A DNA stretch of 64,000 nt, taken from positions 25,949,934 through 26,013,933 of the forward strand of contig NC_045138.2 in NCBI RefSeq assembly GCF_008831285.2, given 5' to 3'. The notes below the pieces were generated by a model. It saw only the letters and a program-made list of their open reading frames with translations, was not told the DNA's origin and searched no databases. Every line of letters starts with the position of its first letter. The stretch's first letter is position 1. The position numbers and the translations under genes were made by a program. This stretch comes from Nymphaea colorata (Eukaryota; Streptophyta; Magnoliopsida; Nymphaeales; Nymphaeaceae). Positions 23,890 through 36,105 of the stretch are shown in pieces.

Positions 23890-25377
23890 TTCATACGTCT
23901 GTGTATGTAATCATGTTAGCTTGTATATAGAGAGATCAGATAGTTGAGTGCTGTTAACGGCTGGGGATACCTTCCTTTTGGTTCCATTATCCCACTGCCC
24001 CTCTGTAGAAACCTTTTTTTTTTTTTCCTGTTTTGCGAGGACATTTTTATTTAGCCAAACCTCTATTTCTGTGAGAAAGTTACTAGTTATATGTAATTCA
24101 ATAATTTCTGAATTTTGGAAAGATTGGACGATCAGGTTATTAGGACCAACTAGGTGGTTATGGTACCAGCTCTCAATGGGCATATGACAAAGTATGAAGG
24201 TGTAGACGGATGGTAAATCCCAGGTCCCTGGTTGGAGTTTATCTGGCAGAGAAACAGTAGCTGATCTTTAGTAACAAGCTCCTCATGGCCGTCTAGGTCT
24301 ACGTATTCAATGACTTGGGGACCTCCTCGCTGGCGTGTGATTCTCAGCTTTGACCTTGAAGGATGGTTTCACACAAACCATGAAATGGAATTTTCGAACT
24401 TCTGGTGTCCCGTGAATTTTGTTGTCATTCATGAACGACGTTTCCTGGAGTGCTTTTACAGACATTTTTGCGTGCCCTAGTTAAGTTTTGTAGGTAAAAA
24501 AAATGATTGAAATTTTGGAAGAAAGAGAATGGGAGAGAAAAACTCTTCAAAGTGTTGCATGAATTTGAATTTTATGTCTTTGAAAAGCTATGGAAAGAAT
24601 GAGACATTTTTGGACCATGAGCATGCCCACATTTCCTAGTCGCAATTATGAAATAATAAGCGGATGTTGGATTTCTAGAGTAATTTTTTGCCACAATAGT
24701 TGGAGAGCAAGTGGTAAAGAGGGGGCACTTATTAAAGATTATTGGTACGAAGGCCATTGGATTAAGTTCCAGCGTTGTCATTCACGGCAAGGCCCCTCGA
24801 CGGGATACCATCTTGGTTCTTGTTGGTACACTTGAGCATTTTTGGTATCTTAAACTTCTAAAGGTGAAATTCTCGTGCATTTTTGCGATCTCAAACTCCT
24901 AAAGATGAAATCCGAGGTTCATCAAATTTACTGACCAATTTCATTTTGGTTTCTTCATTTATGCCTGTACTTTAGTTAATTTTATACTTAAACTCAGGAA
25001 GAGGAGAGAGGAAGAGAGATCTTATAAAAAAGTTGCTACTATAAAATTTATTGGCAAGTTTCTTGTTTAAAACTTAAACGGGATTTAGAAAAATCGATAA
25101 CAAGTGTATGAATGACGTTGATGACTTGTATTATAAATATATCACTCCAAAAACTGTTGATAACGCAACAATTTCGGTCAAGTCTGGCCTAACATTTTGC
25201 CTTCATAATATTTAAGATAATACTAAGTAAAAAAAAAACCTTTTAAAGTACACGAAGCCAGGAGCACATTCTCTTGACAATGGTAAACACAGGGTCTCAA
25301 AGCAGCCTTCAGATTTCATCCAATCTCTGAGACCCCGAGATTCGAACCGCTACAAGTTATTCCCAGTATTTTCCTAT
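23890..25377. other. Intergenic region between convergent genes
   Basis: The Yippee gene (+) and DEG15 (-) converge here, so this holds both 3' UTRs. No ORF with recognisable protein was found. A small inverted pair (GGGTCTCA near 25293 and TGAGACCC near 25328) flanks about 30 bp close to the DEG15 stop. The adjacent sequence includes a GATTCGAACC word resembling a pol III B-box complement. Confidence 0.55.
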
Positions 25378-28300
25378 TTACATTTTACTGTGCCTAAAAT
25401 TATGTGAAGCGTCGTTGATATGCCCTTGCCCGTTCGATGAACGTTGCAGAAGCTTTTCAGCATGGTGCTCCTTGATGAACTTTGCAAAACGGCTTCCTTT
25501 TTGTCCATCCTGCTTGTCCAATATAGATTCTGGAAGTGAAGGCCTTGCATTCGGTGGAGGTACCAGTGACCAAATCGCCGCAAATTCATTTGATCTTTCC
25601 AGAGTCTGCAATATTGACATATCCTGCATGTCTACTCCCGAAAAGGAAGGAAAACCATCATCGTTAGCAGCAGCACATTCTCAACCACAACAAAGCATGG
25701 GGAAGTAATGACATAGTGTTTCCCTGTAGAAATTTATGATCAATTTGAACAGCTAGATCTAAAGAAACACATGTAACCATTTTTATCTACCTGACGAGAA
25801 CCTAAAGACTGGTTCCAGAGGTGCGAGGGGGATGCTGAAATTCAGGTGAGGGATTATGGTCCCACGGCTATGCCTTGCATTGCTATATCCAAGAGACAAA
25901 CCACTGATTAGACTGTATGTATAATATTCAAACTATCGAAACATGGAAGAAGATGATGACAACACCATTTCCAGAAAGATGGATTAACAATTTTTTCATG
26001 ACGCAACAAGTCACACTTGCATGAGTATACCTGGTCACAAGACCAATTAAATGGCCCCTTGAATTGAAAACACCGCCACCACTTCCACCTGGATGCACTG
26101 CAGCTGTTGTTTCAAGCATTGCAGGCACAGGTTTCCCACCTCCAGTTTCTAATGCCTTATGAGATGTCTTCACAACTCTAGCAATCACACCAGAACTAAC
26201 AGATGGGCAAAGATCTGGAACCATGCCGGAACAGGTATAATCAATCAATGTAACAGGTAAAAACTAAAAAGATAGACCCCCCCTTAGAGGATGAACAGGA
26301 ATACTTAGCAGCTACCAGTAATTGTGAATTCAATGAAGTACTTACTTGACCGAGGTCCAAAAAGGCCATGCCCTATGACAAATGCTTTAGATCCAGGTTC
26401 TGGCCATGCGACCTCCGGAGTCACAGGACAAATACAATTTGGGACTGAATCTATTTGTAACAAGGCAATGTCCAAAGAGCCTCTGGAAACATATACTGTT
26501 CTTGCATCACACCACACTTTTGTGTTGTCATGATCTAGACGAACACGTATCCTTCCATAGCCCTGGTAAGTAGGATTCCTTGCATATGCCATCCCATCAA
26601 CTCCAGAGTCATCCATCAAAACAGGCTCAGGCATCAAATTCTCTCTCCATGTATCGCTTGGCTCTTCTGTTTGAGAAAGAATAGGAGATGTCCACAGTTT
26701 GTTTGCAATTCCACTTACTTGAAGCATTTCTCTAAATCTCCATGGCTCCAAAAGGTGAGCATTTGTGAGTATGAGACCTTTGGAATTTAGTATAATGCCA
26801 GAAGCCCAAGCTCCATCTCCAACAGTCACAAGCACAACTGATGCCATAGCCTTTTGAAGCTGAAATAAAGAAGGATGAATAGTGACAAAAGCATCTTCTG
26901 ATGCTTCTATGGAATCACTAGTGATGTCCACTCGGAGTCCACTACTTGAGACAGTATTGCTAGATGACTCCAACTGGGCACCTGCAAGTTTCTTCTGAAG
27001 TTTTCTGTGTATACCATCAGCTATGGCATCCCATGGCACCACAAGCTGTTCACCAAAACGTTTATCTTATGAATATGAGAGAGAGAGAGAGAGGGGGGGG
27101 AAAGAAAGAGAGAAAGTAGGAAAACTGCAAGCATGACCTGAATTTCCGCCCCTCCAGCAGATTGTTTCATGGGCCTGATTAGAATGCCAACAAGGCATGC
27201 ATTCTTGCCAAACACTGGACCACCTTCCATTCCTAGGCAATCAAATTATTTTTAAAAGTGAAACATGAAGCATTCACATGGCAAAGAAATCTGAATCAGA
27301 AGTCATCAACTCTGTGTAATGGCTCACACCAGGCAGGCATCGTATATCAGCCATCAACAGGGAGCTGCATGAAGCAACTGATGGACAACAATTCGCAACC
27401 ACACCAACAGAGACACTGGTTAAAAGTAGAAAAAGCTAGAAATGAATTGCACATCGAGACCCAACAATTGCTAGTGCTGCAGAGAATCAGTGAAGAAAAA
27501 TGATCCACAAATGATGTTCAATTGATTTCAACTGTTTCCATGAAAGATATTTTAGCATGCAAAGAAAGATGACTAGATTTAAGACGAACGTATGTACCCA
27601 GTCAACAAACAGATCAGCTGCCATGTTCTTTAGATACATGAAGGGAGAGGTAGATGTGGGGATTAATCAGGCTTCCTCTCATCTAAAGCCAAAGTTAGAA
27701 AAGATATCTACTAATACATTTTTGTACGTACTATACTGGAATGAGCACAGCATGGCAAGAAAAGAAGGAAAAGCAAAAAACTAGCAAATCCACTGATGGG
27801 ACGAAAAGGACATAATAAGGAGCAATAGGCTCAAAACGGCAGTTTGAAAAATGCTTAACTAAGAAAAAATTGCAGAAGCAATACCTATTGAAGAAGTGTA
27901 ATGGAGAAAGTATCCCAAATGGCGAGCCCATAGCTAGAAGAACATCACCTCTTTTGTTGCTTAGTGAAATATTGACATGTGGTCTATCCTGAAATATGAA
28001 GTTTGTCAACCTATAAAAGATTCTGGATAGATTCCATATTTCCTCTAAATCCAGAGATCATTGACTGAAGGTGGATTTCATTGAATGAGCGATATCCTCC
28101 AAATTCAGAATCAGTGACCGAAGGACGCACTAGAAAAATTTCTACCTTGGTGTCCATTCCAGCAAGTATGAGAAAAGCAAGCCTGGTAGTAGTCGAGGCC
28201 AGAATACTTGGCTCTTTTAAGCTGTCTGCATCCCTTGTACTCTGAATCTGTTGCAAATAATGTGTGCCTCTTTCTTCATCCTGAAACAAATTAGAGTAAG

Positions 28301-30827
28301 ACAACTAATAACAATTTCGATCATTAAATTGATGATGAAACAGAACAAAACAATAGACGAAAATCCATATTCAAGTATAGATCTTAGAAAGTAGAATGGG
28401 TAACACAAAGCAAGTAATAACTGTTTCGACTTATGCATGTAACCCAATCCCTTCAGAAACACATACGTGTCCAGCTCCACTTTATATGGACATGAACCAA
28501 TTCTTTAAAGGAAAAGTTTCAGACATCTTCTATTTCACTCATTATATCAAGTTAACAAGGAAAAAAGAGAAAGTTTCAGAGGGCAAATTAGTTTTTCTAT
28601 TGCTCAGAAAAAGGTCATTCTACTAAAGCAAATAACGGGGCTGATCTGGGTCCAGATGGTTGGTGAGTGTAAATAAGAATCCAATAGTTGAAAATGTCCT
28701 TATGTGCTATAATAGACATAAATGGAGTATATGATATCTACAAGGTCGAGAAGTTCTTTTAAAAACATAAAAATTTTGTACGGACAAATAACAGTCATAT
28801 GGCAATTCATGACCATGCGAAGTAATACCTAGTGCCCATGCAAAGACAAGGGGAAACAGATGCCTTTGTAAAAAATGTCACATAGATTTCTTGTGAACAA
28901 TAATTTTGAAAATACCCAAGTCCAACACATGACATACATATCCAGCATATCCAGGTATTGGACACTTTGAAGCTCAATTTTCCTCCAAGCCACTTCAAGC
29001 CTACTTGGATGGGATAAAAACAAGAAAGGAGAACAAAAACAACCAAAAAGCCTGTGACTTACCTGCAAAAGATATAATCATATGAAAGAAAGATAAGACA
29101 AAATCTAGTTCTACAATTAACGGGTGAACCTCAACTTGTAGGGAGTTGATATTTGAGTAGGGAACATTCTTTGATGATGCCAATGACCATCCAGACTCCC
29201 AAGAACCACCATGTCCTTTTAGTAGGGAGGTAAGTGCAATAGATGATGCTGGGACGTCCACCTATAAGTACCATAAGAAGAAATTTTAGATCAAATTAAG
29301 GCAAATAAAACCTGATTAGCTTTTGAGTTCAATGACATTCGTATAAAAGAACCTTGAACGGCTGATGCAAAAGTAATAACGAAGTAAAACCAGAAAGATA
29401 TTCATAATATTAGAAAATTTGCTTATTAAGTAAAAAAGGAGAAATTTTAGATCAAAGTCAAAATTAAGAATGATAAACTCTGATTAACATTCAATATTGA
29501 AGCCACTGATGCTTTATACTAATGAACCTAAAATGCTTGATGCAAAAGCAGTAAGGAAACAAACCCAGAAAGATACACATAATATCAAAGTCGAACAAAA
29601 CAAGATATGGATAGTAATAAAGTCTTATGATAATGAACCTAAAATGCTTGATGCAAAAGCAGTAAGGAAACAAACCCAGAAAGATATCCATAATATCAAA
29701 GTCGAACAAAACAAGATATGGATAGTAGTAAAGTCTTATAATAACCGCATAAAACTGAAGTTCAAACAGGCAGTTCAGATGCACCAACTCACTCAAAAAA
29801 TAAGACAAGTTCAGGAAATGCATTATATAGCACATAAGTCACCAAATTTCCTTAAGTTTTCTGAATAATTAATGTCTCCAAAGCACACGACTGTAGACTT
29901 CGCTCCAGAAAGGAGTCATAATTCCATGTGAAATTACTATGATAGATCAATATGTCTCCAAAGCACACGACTGTAGACTTCTCTCCAGAAAGGAGTCATA
30001 ATTCCATGTGAAATTACTATGATAGATCAATTCTATTACAATAACCAACAAATAAAACCAAATATCATGTCATAATCAGTTGAAACCTTACCAATGTAAG
30101 AAGCTCCGCTGGTAGCCATGATGGATCTTCATGCTCCATCCCACCATTTTTATCTGGTGCTTTCCTTCTGGCCTGGACAACCAGTCATGCACAAAGGTTT
30201 GAGCATCTAACCAATTTAAGGAAAAAGAGGCAGCGAGCCAGCAACATTCTACCTCGATCAGCACATCAATCTGCGATCCAGGCACCAATTGTGGTGGCCC
30301 CTGCAATAATGACCATGATAAGAATCAAATAAACAGAAAGTTATTCCCCCACAATCAAAACATGAAGTCCTTGGATAGAGAGGCAACAACAACAATAATA
30401 ATGGTTCAAAGGAACTCCCATCGAACCTGTGATTGAATCCCACGATCCTGGTGCACAGTAGAAACAAAAGGTTCCACCACAGATGCAGCAGTAACAACTA
30501 GTGCCGACATGATCGGGCTCTTTCCTCCATGTCCAATTAGGCGTTCAACAACAGGGCAGTGGTGAGACAAGGATTCAGGTACCAGAAACCCGGACGACGA
30601 TAACGTTGTCTTCCCCGACCTGCATAAAGTAATTAGCTTCTTCGAGACGCCAACAGTGACAAGATCTACCAAATACAAGCCAATTGTTTATATCCTTCAA
30701 TGGGGACGTCAAAAGCATGAAAAACTTATGTAGAGCATCCAGAAAAGTGAACCTGCATTAGAATTCATTCCCACCAATACCCACCATAAAAGATCCTCAA
30801 ATTACTCTTATTCGCCTATCATCGGTA

Positions 30828-30858
<31 letters not shown>

Positions 30859-31511
30859 AAACTATACTCATAAAATACAAGGGTGGCAAGTAAACTCACT
30901 CTGCATGATAGAAGGCATGGCCATGCATCTTGCGACCCCTCGGATCCTGAAACGTCAAAAGAAATAAAGCCATCAATTAAATTTCATCTCATCATGCCTT
31001 TGCCAGAAATGGTGCCTTAATCAAAGAAATGATAAATTTTTAGTCAATCGGACTGAATCGTCTAAGTCCAGGGTGAACAATATCTGATGCATCAAGTGAA
31101 TTCGTATTCGAAAAACTATGGTATAGATAAATATTTTATCCCTCCATATCCGAATCATTCCATTGTTGAACCCCAGACAAAATTCACTCTGAAGCTCTCA
31201 TAAGTCATATCTAACTCGCAGTTATAGAGCGATATCAGGAGAATGAGGTGTCAACCAGTAGTCCCATTTATCACGAACCGAAGAGTATAACTGATAAGCT
31301 CCGTTTTTCTCTCTCGTAAGATCAGAATGACAGTGGGAGTGAGAAAAAGATATCGCAAATTGTCTACTTAGCTTCTGCGTTGTCTTGTGAAAAGCTAAAA
31401 GGGAAATACAGGAAAAATGAACGGACGAGAGCATACAGGGCCGCTGGTTCGAACAAGAACGGCGAGGCTTCGAGCCACATCGACGATCTGCCGCACACCA
31501 TCGTCTCCCAT
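25378..31511 (-). CDS. DEG15: DEG15, peroxisomal (glyoxysomal) processing protease
   Basis: Fourteen exons, transcribed right to left: 31511-31437, 30946-30900, 30619-30427, 30300-30253, 30172-30092, 29261-29130, 28280-28146, 27988-27885, 27415-27330, 27232-27138, 27045-26346, 26214-26031, 25882-25791, 25631-25378. All junctions are GT-AG and phase-consistent, giving 741 aa. DEG15 is a trypsin-like serine protease that removes PTS2 presequences from proteins imported into peroxisomes. The full triad is visible: His in [12 protein letters not shown] (about 429), Asp in SLDIALLQI (about 524) and Ser in [10 protein letters not shown] (about 610). Other family blocks are [65 protein letters not shown] and [11 protein letters not shown]. 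The C-terminus is HSKM, a minor but functional plant PTS1-type signal; Arabidopsis DEG15 ends in SKL. The start gives [20 protein letters not shown], aligning with the usual N-terminus. Confidence 0.95.
29521..29742. repeat. Tandem duplication, 111-bp period, in DEG15 intron 5
   Basis: Two near-identical copies begin at 29521 and 29632 with AATGAACCTAAAATGCTTGA and run to AAGATATGGATAGTARTAAA. The period is a multiple of three and the frame is open, which creates a 123-codon plus-strand ORF (29497-29868) that is an artefact. A more diverged relative of the unit precedes it at about 29345-29400 (GAACCTTGAACGGCTGATGC). Confidence 0.92.
29872..30031. repeat. Tandem duplication, 80-bp period, in DEG15 intron 5
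   Basis: Two copies start at 29872 and 29952 (ATGTCTCCAAAGCACACGAC...). They are almost identical (CGCTCC against CTCTCC), so the duplication is recent. It lies 40 bp from the acceptor-side repeat block and 60 bp downstream, on the plus strand, from exon 5's donor. Confidence 0.92.
30831..30860. repeat. (GAA)n microsatellite in DEG15 intron 2
   Basis: Ten GAA units on the plus strand, read as a TTC pyrimidine run in the DEG15 transcript. Confidence 0.95.
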
Positions 31512-33972
31512 CTCTCCCCCTCTCTCTCTCTAGATGACTATCTTGCTTCACTTGTGGGGTGGACCGTGGATGAGAGCAGAAACAAGACGCGAAAGGCCCC
31601 TTTTAAGCGGCTGCCAACCTGGCGGACCGCGGTAAAATCTCGCGCTTTTTCCCAACAATATTGAAAAACGTAAACGATAAAATATAATTATGTGTCATCA
31701 TGCATTGATGGTTATCTCCTTATTATAAAACAGTTTACAATTCTTTATTAAAATTTAAAATGAAAATAAATTATATACGTATAGAAAAAGTCGATGCTGC
31801 CGTGTTTGATTAAATTTAAAAAAATAATAATGCGATAATGATTCATTTATATTGGTTTTAGCAACAGTTTTTCATTTATTTAACAACAAATTTTAAATTT
31901 CAATCATTTTATTAATTGTATTTATTTATTTATTTACACTGGGGAAGAATCAAGATGCTACGATTGACGCGTGTGGATAAATATTAATAATCCCGACCTC
32001 AAGTTTGAAGTGATAATGCCCAAATCAAGGTGATAATGTTGAGATATTGGAAAAACAAAAACAAAGTCAATATAAATGAAAATATAATTGGTGGTCCGCA
32101 AAGTCATGTTCACGTCTTTCTTTAGGTTTTGGAGCATACACCTTTCAACTTAGTATCATGCAATACAAGAATTGAACCAATAATATGTTTTCAATGCGAT
32201 AGTCGAGCCAACCAGCAAAGAAGAAAAGAAAATTATAGAAGCATGTGACTTCCGATTTCATTGCTATTTGTTAACAAGATTGGTTGAAATTGAAATTATA
32301 CATGTTAAATGTAAAGATTTGAGCCAAGTCGTTACAATTAACGTAAAAAAAAGGTTCATCTCTCGACACAGGGCAAGAATCTTGATTAACAATTGGATAA
32401 CGAGGTGTTCGTTGGCCTCGATGTCGGTGTATTGAAGGGATATAAGGTTTAACAATCGTCCGCAGATTTCAGATCTGCAAGAGAATTAAGATTCGTGAAT
32501 TTGAGATCTAAATGTACTCTTGAAGTTTTCCACTACATGAAGAATCTCATATACATGGGAAAATTGTATTTCTTCCCCGGTCAGCGGAAAACAAAAACGG
32601 GAAACCCTGGCTTTTTCAAGGTTAAGTTTTTAGTTTACAAACTATTTCATCGCAAAATCTTTTCCTTACAAATGCGACCATAACCCTATTGGATAACCTA
32701 GAAGATCGGGAGCATTTTTAGAGTCCAACCGCGAGGACCGGCGACCACACCCACCGGCCGGTGCACAATCGGGGAAGCCGCTGCACGGTCTTGTTTGAAT
32801 GGCATTCGGCTGTAGATAAGGCTGACCTGAATCCGTCGCCTGCCCAAAGCTTCCGGCCTGTTCTCCCCTGCTTGTCCACTTGAACGATCTTTCCAGCAAT
32901 TGAATCTCATTTCAAGGCGCTCGTTGGTCGTCACTTCAAAACGGAAGATCGGATTTTTTTTATTTCGCGCGCTAAATTTGCCGGGTTCTTCTTTCCCCCT
33001 CGGAACAGTAAATTCAACGGTGAAAGTTCCTTCCCCTCCTTTTTGCCTTGGTGCGCGCCGCCTCTGTGTTTCCTTTGATGATTCCTTTGCTGATTGTGTT
33101 TTCTTCTCGTCCTTCCTCATCGATTATCAGAACTTGTGGACTCGTCTTCGTCAATGAGAATTTTCGGTTTCTGCTGTTTTGCTTTCCAGGCATGTAGCTT
33201 GTTCCTCGCAAGTAGTCGTAGCGAGTTTTCCTTCTCGCCTTCTATTGTTGTAATGTCCAAAGCTCTATTGGATTCCTAAAGACGAAACAAAAGTCTCGAC
33301 GTTTTAGCTTCGTAGCACCGCTTTGTTTGTTCACAATAATACTAAATCGGTTAGTTATGTAGTTCTAAAGTTGGAGACGTGTTGCAGTGTTGGGCAAGAA
33401 AGAATGTTCTCTGATCCATGGTATATTTCAATTGCTTTCGTGGAAAACGAAGGGAAAAGGCATTCATTTTACGCAGGAAAACTTTTATGGTTTTGTTAAT
33501 TTTGTAGTTTCAAGATACAAGTGTGCCAGATGTTTTGGTGAGTGTTTACCTATCCATGACGAATTTTAATTATTTGACTGAAATAGGGAACATGAAAACG
33601 ATGCTTCTTTCGTATGCTTTTTAGATTTCGTTCCTCATGCAGTATTAGCGGTTATCTAAACTACCTTTTATATTTGGACTTCCATCATGAAATGTTGAAA
33701 AAGAGTAAAGGCTCATTTCATTCTGAAGTGGGTTTGTTTAGTAGTGCCTTTATTCTTACAGTCTGTCAATCACAAATCCCATTTACTGGTTGATTAATGT
33801 AGCTCTTTTCTCTATAGCTATAACTTTTTGAACGCACATCTTTTGCAAGTTCGTGTTTATGCTTCAGTAATTGAAGAATCGATGATGTTGGTTTATTTAG
33901 GTGCATCATGTCGTGACTCTAAGCAAATACATGAATATGACTGGATATTGTTTTTAGCTTGGAGACTTCTGA
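31512..33972. other. Divergent intergenic region between DEG15 and the PKR1-like gene
   Basis: DEG15 (-) and the small membrane protein gene (+) diverge from this 2.5 kb. The first 100 bp left of it holds the DEG15 leader with a short CT/GA run. A G+C-richer block at 32700-33150 is probably the promoter and a 5' UTR exon of the plus-strand gene. A 140-codon minus ORF there (32698-33120) is Lys/Arg-rich, with no recognisable domain, and is treated as a shadow of that leader. The stretch 31680-32480 is AT-rich and empty. Confidence 0.5.
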
Positions 33973-36042
33973 ATGGAGAGCTCTTCCCAAGAAAGTGTCC
34001 CAGCAGCAAAAGCAGTATTATTGGGTGCTCTGGCTTCTGGTGTCAATGTATGTCTCTTTCCTCCATTCATTGTCTAGTATGTCTTCCTTTCCTTTCTTCA
34101 ACATCACTAAAAATCAGTCATATGTTACAGGCTTCCACTTGGTCTGTCATTAAGATGGTGTTTTTGTCGCTGGGTCTGTGCTTTGCCGCAATGCTGTTTA
34201 TAGCATTTGCATCAGATGAACCAACTCTCATTTTGCATGTTCTGATACTTGTTTCCTTGGGTGCGCTCCTATTCCTCCTCCTCAGTTGGTAAGCATCTGT
34301 TCTACTTTATTTAGTGGGTATTTGTCTTCTTAATTAATAAAAGTTGGTCTTTTTATCCTCATACGTGATGCTTAACTTAGTTTCTCTTGTCTCCTTTTGG
34401 TTTTGTTTCCTTATTTGAACTAGCAATGGCACATGTGCACGCAAGATTGTCCTTATAACTTTACTTAGGAATCTCTGATCATTAGTTTAAGGTCATCTTA
34501 TATTAGTTGGAATCGGCCGATCGTGGCACTTGAACCATTTTGTTTATAGAAGTATGTTTTTATGTTTGAGGTCTAGCTAATGGAAATGTAGATTGATTGG
34601 CTAAAAATCATTTATGACAAAGAATGAAATAATAATTTACCTATAATATGAATTATATTTGGTGGAACCAGCCAGCTATATGTGTAGATTTCTGCAGCAA
34701 CTGTTAAGAGGCAATAGATATTAGATAGTATTGTGGGGCCTGTTTGATGTCCTGGGTAACTTCTTTTATGTGGGGAACTTATCCTTGAAATATAAAGAGG
34801 CCATCAAACATGGAGTGAACTTCATCATAAACTCTTTATGTTAGATCAAGCAGAGAAGAAGTCGGAACCCAGGGGGTCCGACCTGGGTTCCGACCTTTTA
34901 CCCCTTTCTCTGCACATCTAATCCACTAGGATGTAACCTGATGGATTTATGCAATTATGCAGACCATCAAACACCCATTTAGTTCTTTATGTTTGACATG
35001 ACACCACTTAGTTCTTTAATTTGACGACACCAAATATAAATTGTCCTTATAGGTTAAGTGTTTTCTCTTCTTCTTCTTATTTGAGGCTACTGCTGTTCTT
35101 TTCTCTACTTCTACTTACTATTTCTATGGTATCAGAGTTGGGGAGTCTGAGACCCTGTATATTAAAAGCATTGTCACAGATATCGCGAGATTTTTTATCT
35201 CACAATATTTATGAGAAAATCAAATAAAACTAAAAAAAAGATAAAAATTGCATGATTTTGAAAATCTTGCGAAAAGGAAAATTCTCGTGAATTTATCACG
35301 AATTTATCAAAATTTTGCCCAATTTTTTATTTTTTTATTTTTTAAGATTTTGTATTTTTTTAATTTCTGAAAATTTGTCAAGATTTACCTGACAATAATA
35401 GCTTCACTGAAAAATGCCTGAGAAAAGCCTCGCCAAGGTATTCTACGATGTTCATGACAATGATTGAAGGCGCTTTCTTTTTGCATTTGTTAATGTTTTT
35501 ACGTATGAACATTCTTCTTACATTCTTTGTTAATGCATTTTCCCCCTTAGCCCTTATTCTATTCTTTTCCTCTTCTCTCTTGGTTCTTGATTTTCCAAAT
35601 GCTGAAGTTGTTTTAAAAAAGCATATTATTCGGAGTGTGTGCGCGTGTTGCCGAAGAGTAAATTATGAAATTGGCATATTCACTCGTAATATATGCTTTA
35701 CATCAAGTTCTTGAAAGGAACCCCTGCCAACGTTTTCTCCAGAAGGGCTGACAATGCCAGGGCTCTGAATCATTCTGCCCAACATGGATATCCAAAAATA
35801 ATGGTGGTAATGGAACAAAGAGTTTTCCTGCCTCTCGGTTTGCTTATTTTGTTGGCCTTGCTTTGATATTTCTTTCCTTGAATGAACACTTTTTCACTAA
35901 AAAATGACTGGAACCCTAGACAAAAGAGGGAAAGCAGGAGCCAGGAAACACAAAAGTTCTGTTCAGTGGTGTCAAAACAACTCAGTTGTATTTGAACAAT
36001 TTGAAGGAAAGAAGGTTGTAACTTTCAAGTTGTACGCTTGCA

Positions 36043-36105
<63 letters not shown>

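Noticed and set aside
25328-25346. B-box-like word (GGTTCGAATCTCG on the minus strand), considered as tRNA or SINE
   Set aside because: No A box or cloverleaf at the right distance; only a short inverted pair nearby.
29521-30031. Regular direct repeats considered as a CRISPR-like array
   Set aside because: Only two copies each, head to tail without spacers, in a plant intron.
31222-31551. 109-codon minus ORF at the DEG15 start
   Set aside because: It covers the DEG15 first exon in another frame. The frame starting at 31511 gives the family N-terminus and splices correctly.
32698-33120. 140-codon minus ORF upstream of the PKR1-like gene
   Set aside because: Lys/Arg-rich with no domain; better explained as a shadow of the G+C-rich promoter and leader of the plus-strand gene.
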